Assembly: GCA_017614625.1 (NCBI GenBank)
Contig: JAGABK010000074.1
Span: 1 to 13,303 of the forward strand
Length of the DNA stretch: 13,303 bases
From: Spirochaetales bacterium
Lineage (GTDB): Bacteria > Spirochaetota > Spirochaetia > Sphaerochaetales > Sphaerochaetaceae
Reading direction: 5' to 3'
Shown one piece after another: positions 13,269 through 13,303 of the stretch. The notes beneath the pieces are model-generated. The model searched no databases, had not been told where the DNA came from, and saw only the letters and a program-made list of their open reading frames with translations. The position numbers and the translations under genes are program-made. Each line of letters begins with the position of its first letter. The first letter of the stretch is position 1.

Positions 13269-13303
13269 TTGCGTCATTTGTTGCGTCATTTATTGCTTCT
13301 TTA
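13269..13303. repeat. 12-bp tandem repeat at right edge
   Basis: TTGCGTCATTTG, TTGCGTCATTTA and a diverged third unit TTGCTTCTTTA, running to the window edge. It follows directly after the partial tRNA duplicate. The array may continue beyond the window. Confidence 0.55.

Overview
The window looks like chromosomal DNA from a moderately GC-rich bacterium with Gram-negative-style lipoproteins. I favour a gut or rumen-type spirochaete (Treponema/Sphaerochaeta-like). The grounds are three lipoproteins with short L-x-S-C or A-S-C lipoboxes, Listeria/Bacteroides-type repeat domains, a PlsC acyltransferase with a zinc ribbon, a long GltS-type symporter, and a tRNA without an encoded CCA. This is inference from protein style; there is no 16S or other phylogenetic marker here.

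Layout. (1) Positions 1-1171, minus strand: thyA followed 9 nt later by folA, which runs off the left edge. They form a dTMP/folate operon, because ThyA makes the dihydrofolate that FolA recycles. (2) Positions 1172-1264: a compact divergent promoter region, with a perfect palindrome between thyA and a lacZ-type GH2 beta-galactosidase (1265-4222, plus). (3) Positions 4303-6759, minus: two tandem paralogous lipoproteins, each with an InlB-B-repeat-like domain and a propeller-like C-terminal region of unknown function. Divergent from them is a parallel beta-helix lipoprotein (6902-7915, plus) with codon use suggesting high expression and a good intrinsic terminator. (4) Positions 8015-8959, minus: a membrane-anchored alpha/beta hydrolase. 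Divergent from it is a two-gene unit, a PlsC-zinc ribbon fusion protein and a GltS-family sodium/glutamate symporter, joined by a TGATG stop/start overlap. A well-formed promoter overlain by two dyads precedes it. (5) Positions 11774-12652, minus: a fumarylacetoacetate hydrolase-family enzyme, convergent with the symporter. (6) Positions 12653-13303: no intact protein gene. It holds a remnant resembling the C-terminal half of a heavy-metal-associated domain, a complete tRNA-Ala(GGC) with its own promoter and a perfect 17-bp terminator stem, then two further copies of the tRNA 3' end, a short direct repeat and a 12-bp tandem repeat. This is the scar expected at a tRNA integration hotspot, so an accessory region may begin at or beyond the right edge.

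I do not see a CRISPR array, toxin-antitoxin pair, phage defence system or intact transposase. The parts most worth follow-up are the surface-lipoprotein cluster (two paralogues plus the beta-helix protein), the acyltransferase-zinc ribbon protein coupled to a symporter, and the layered tRNA-Ala repeats.
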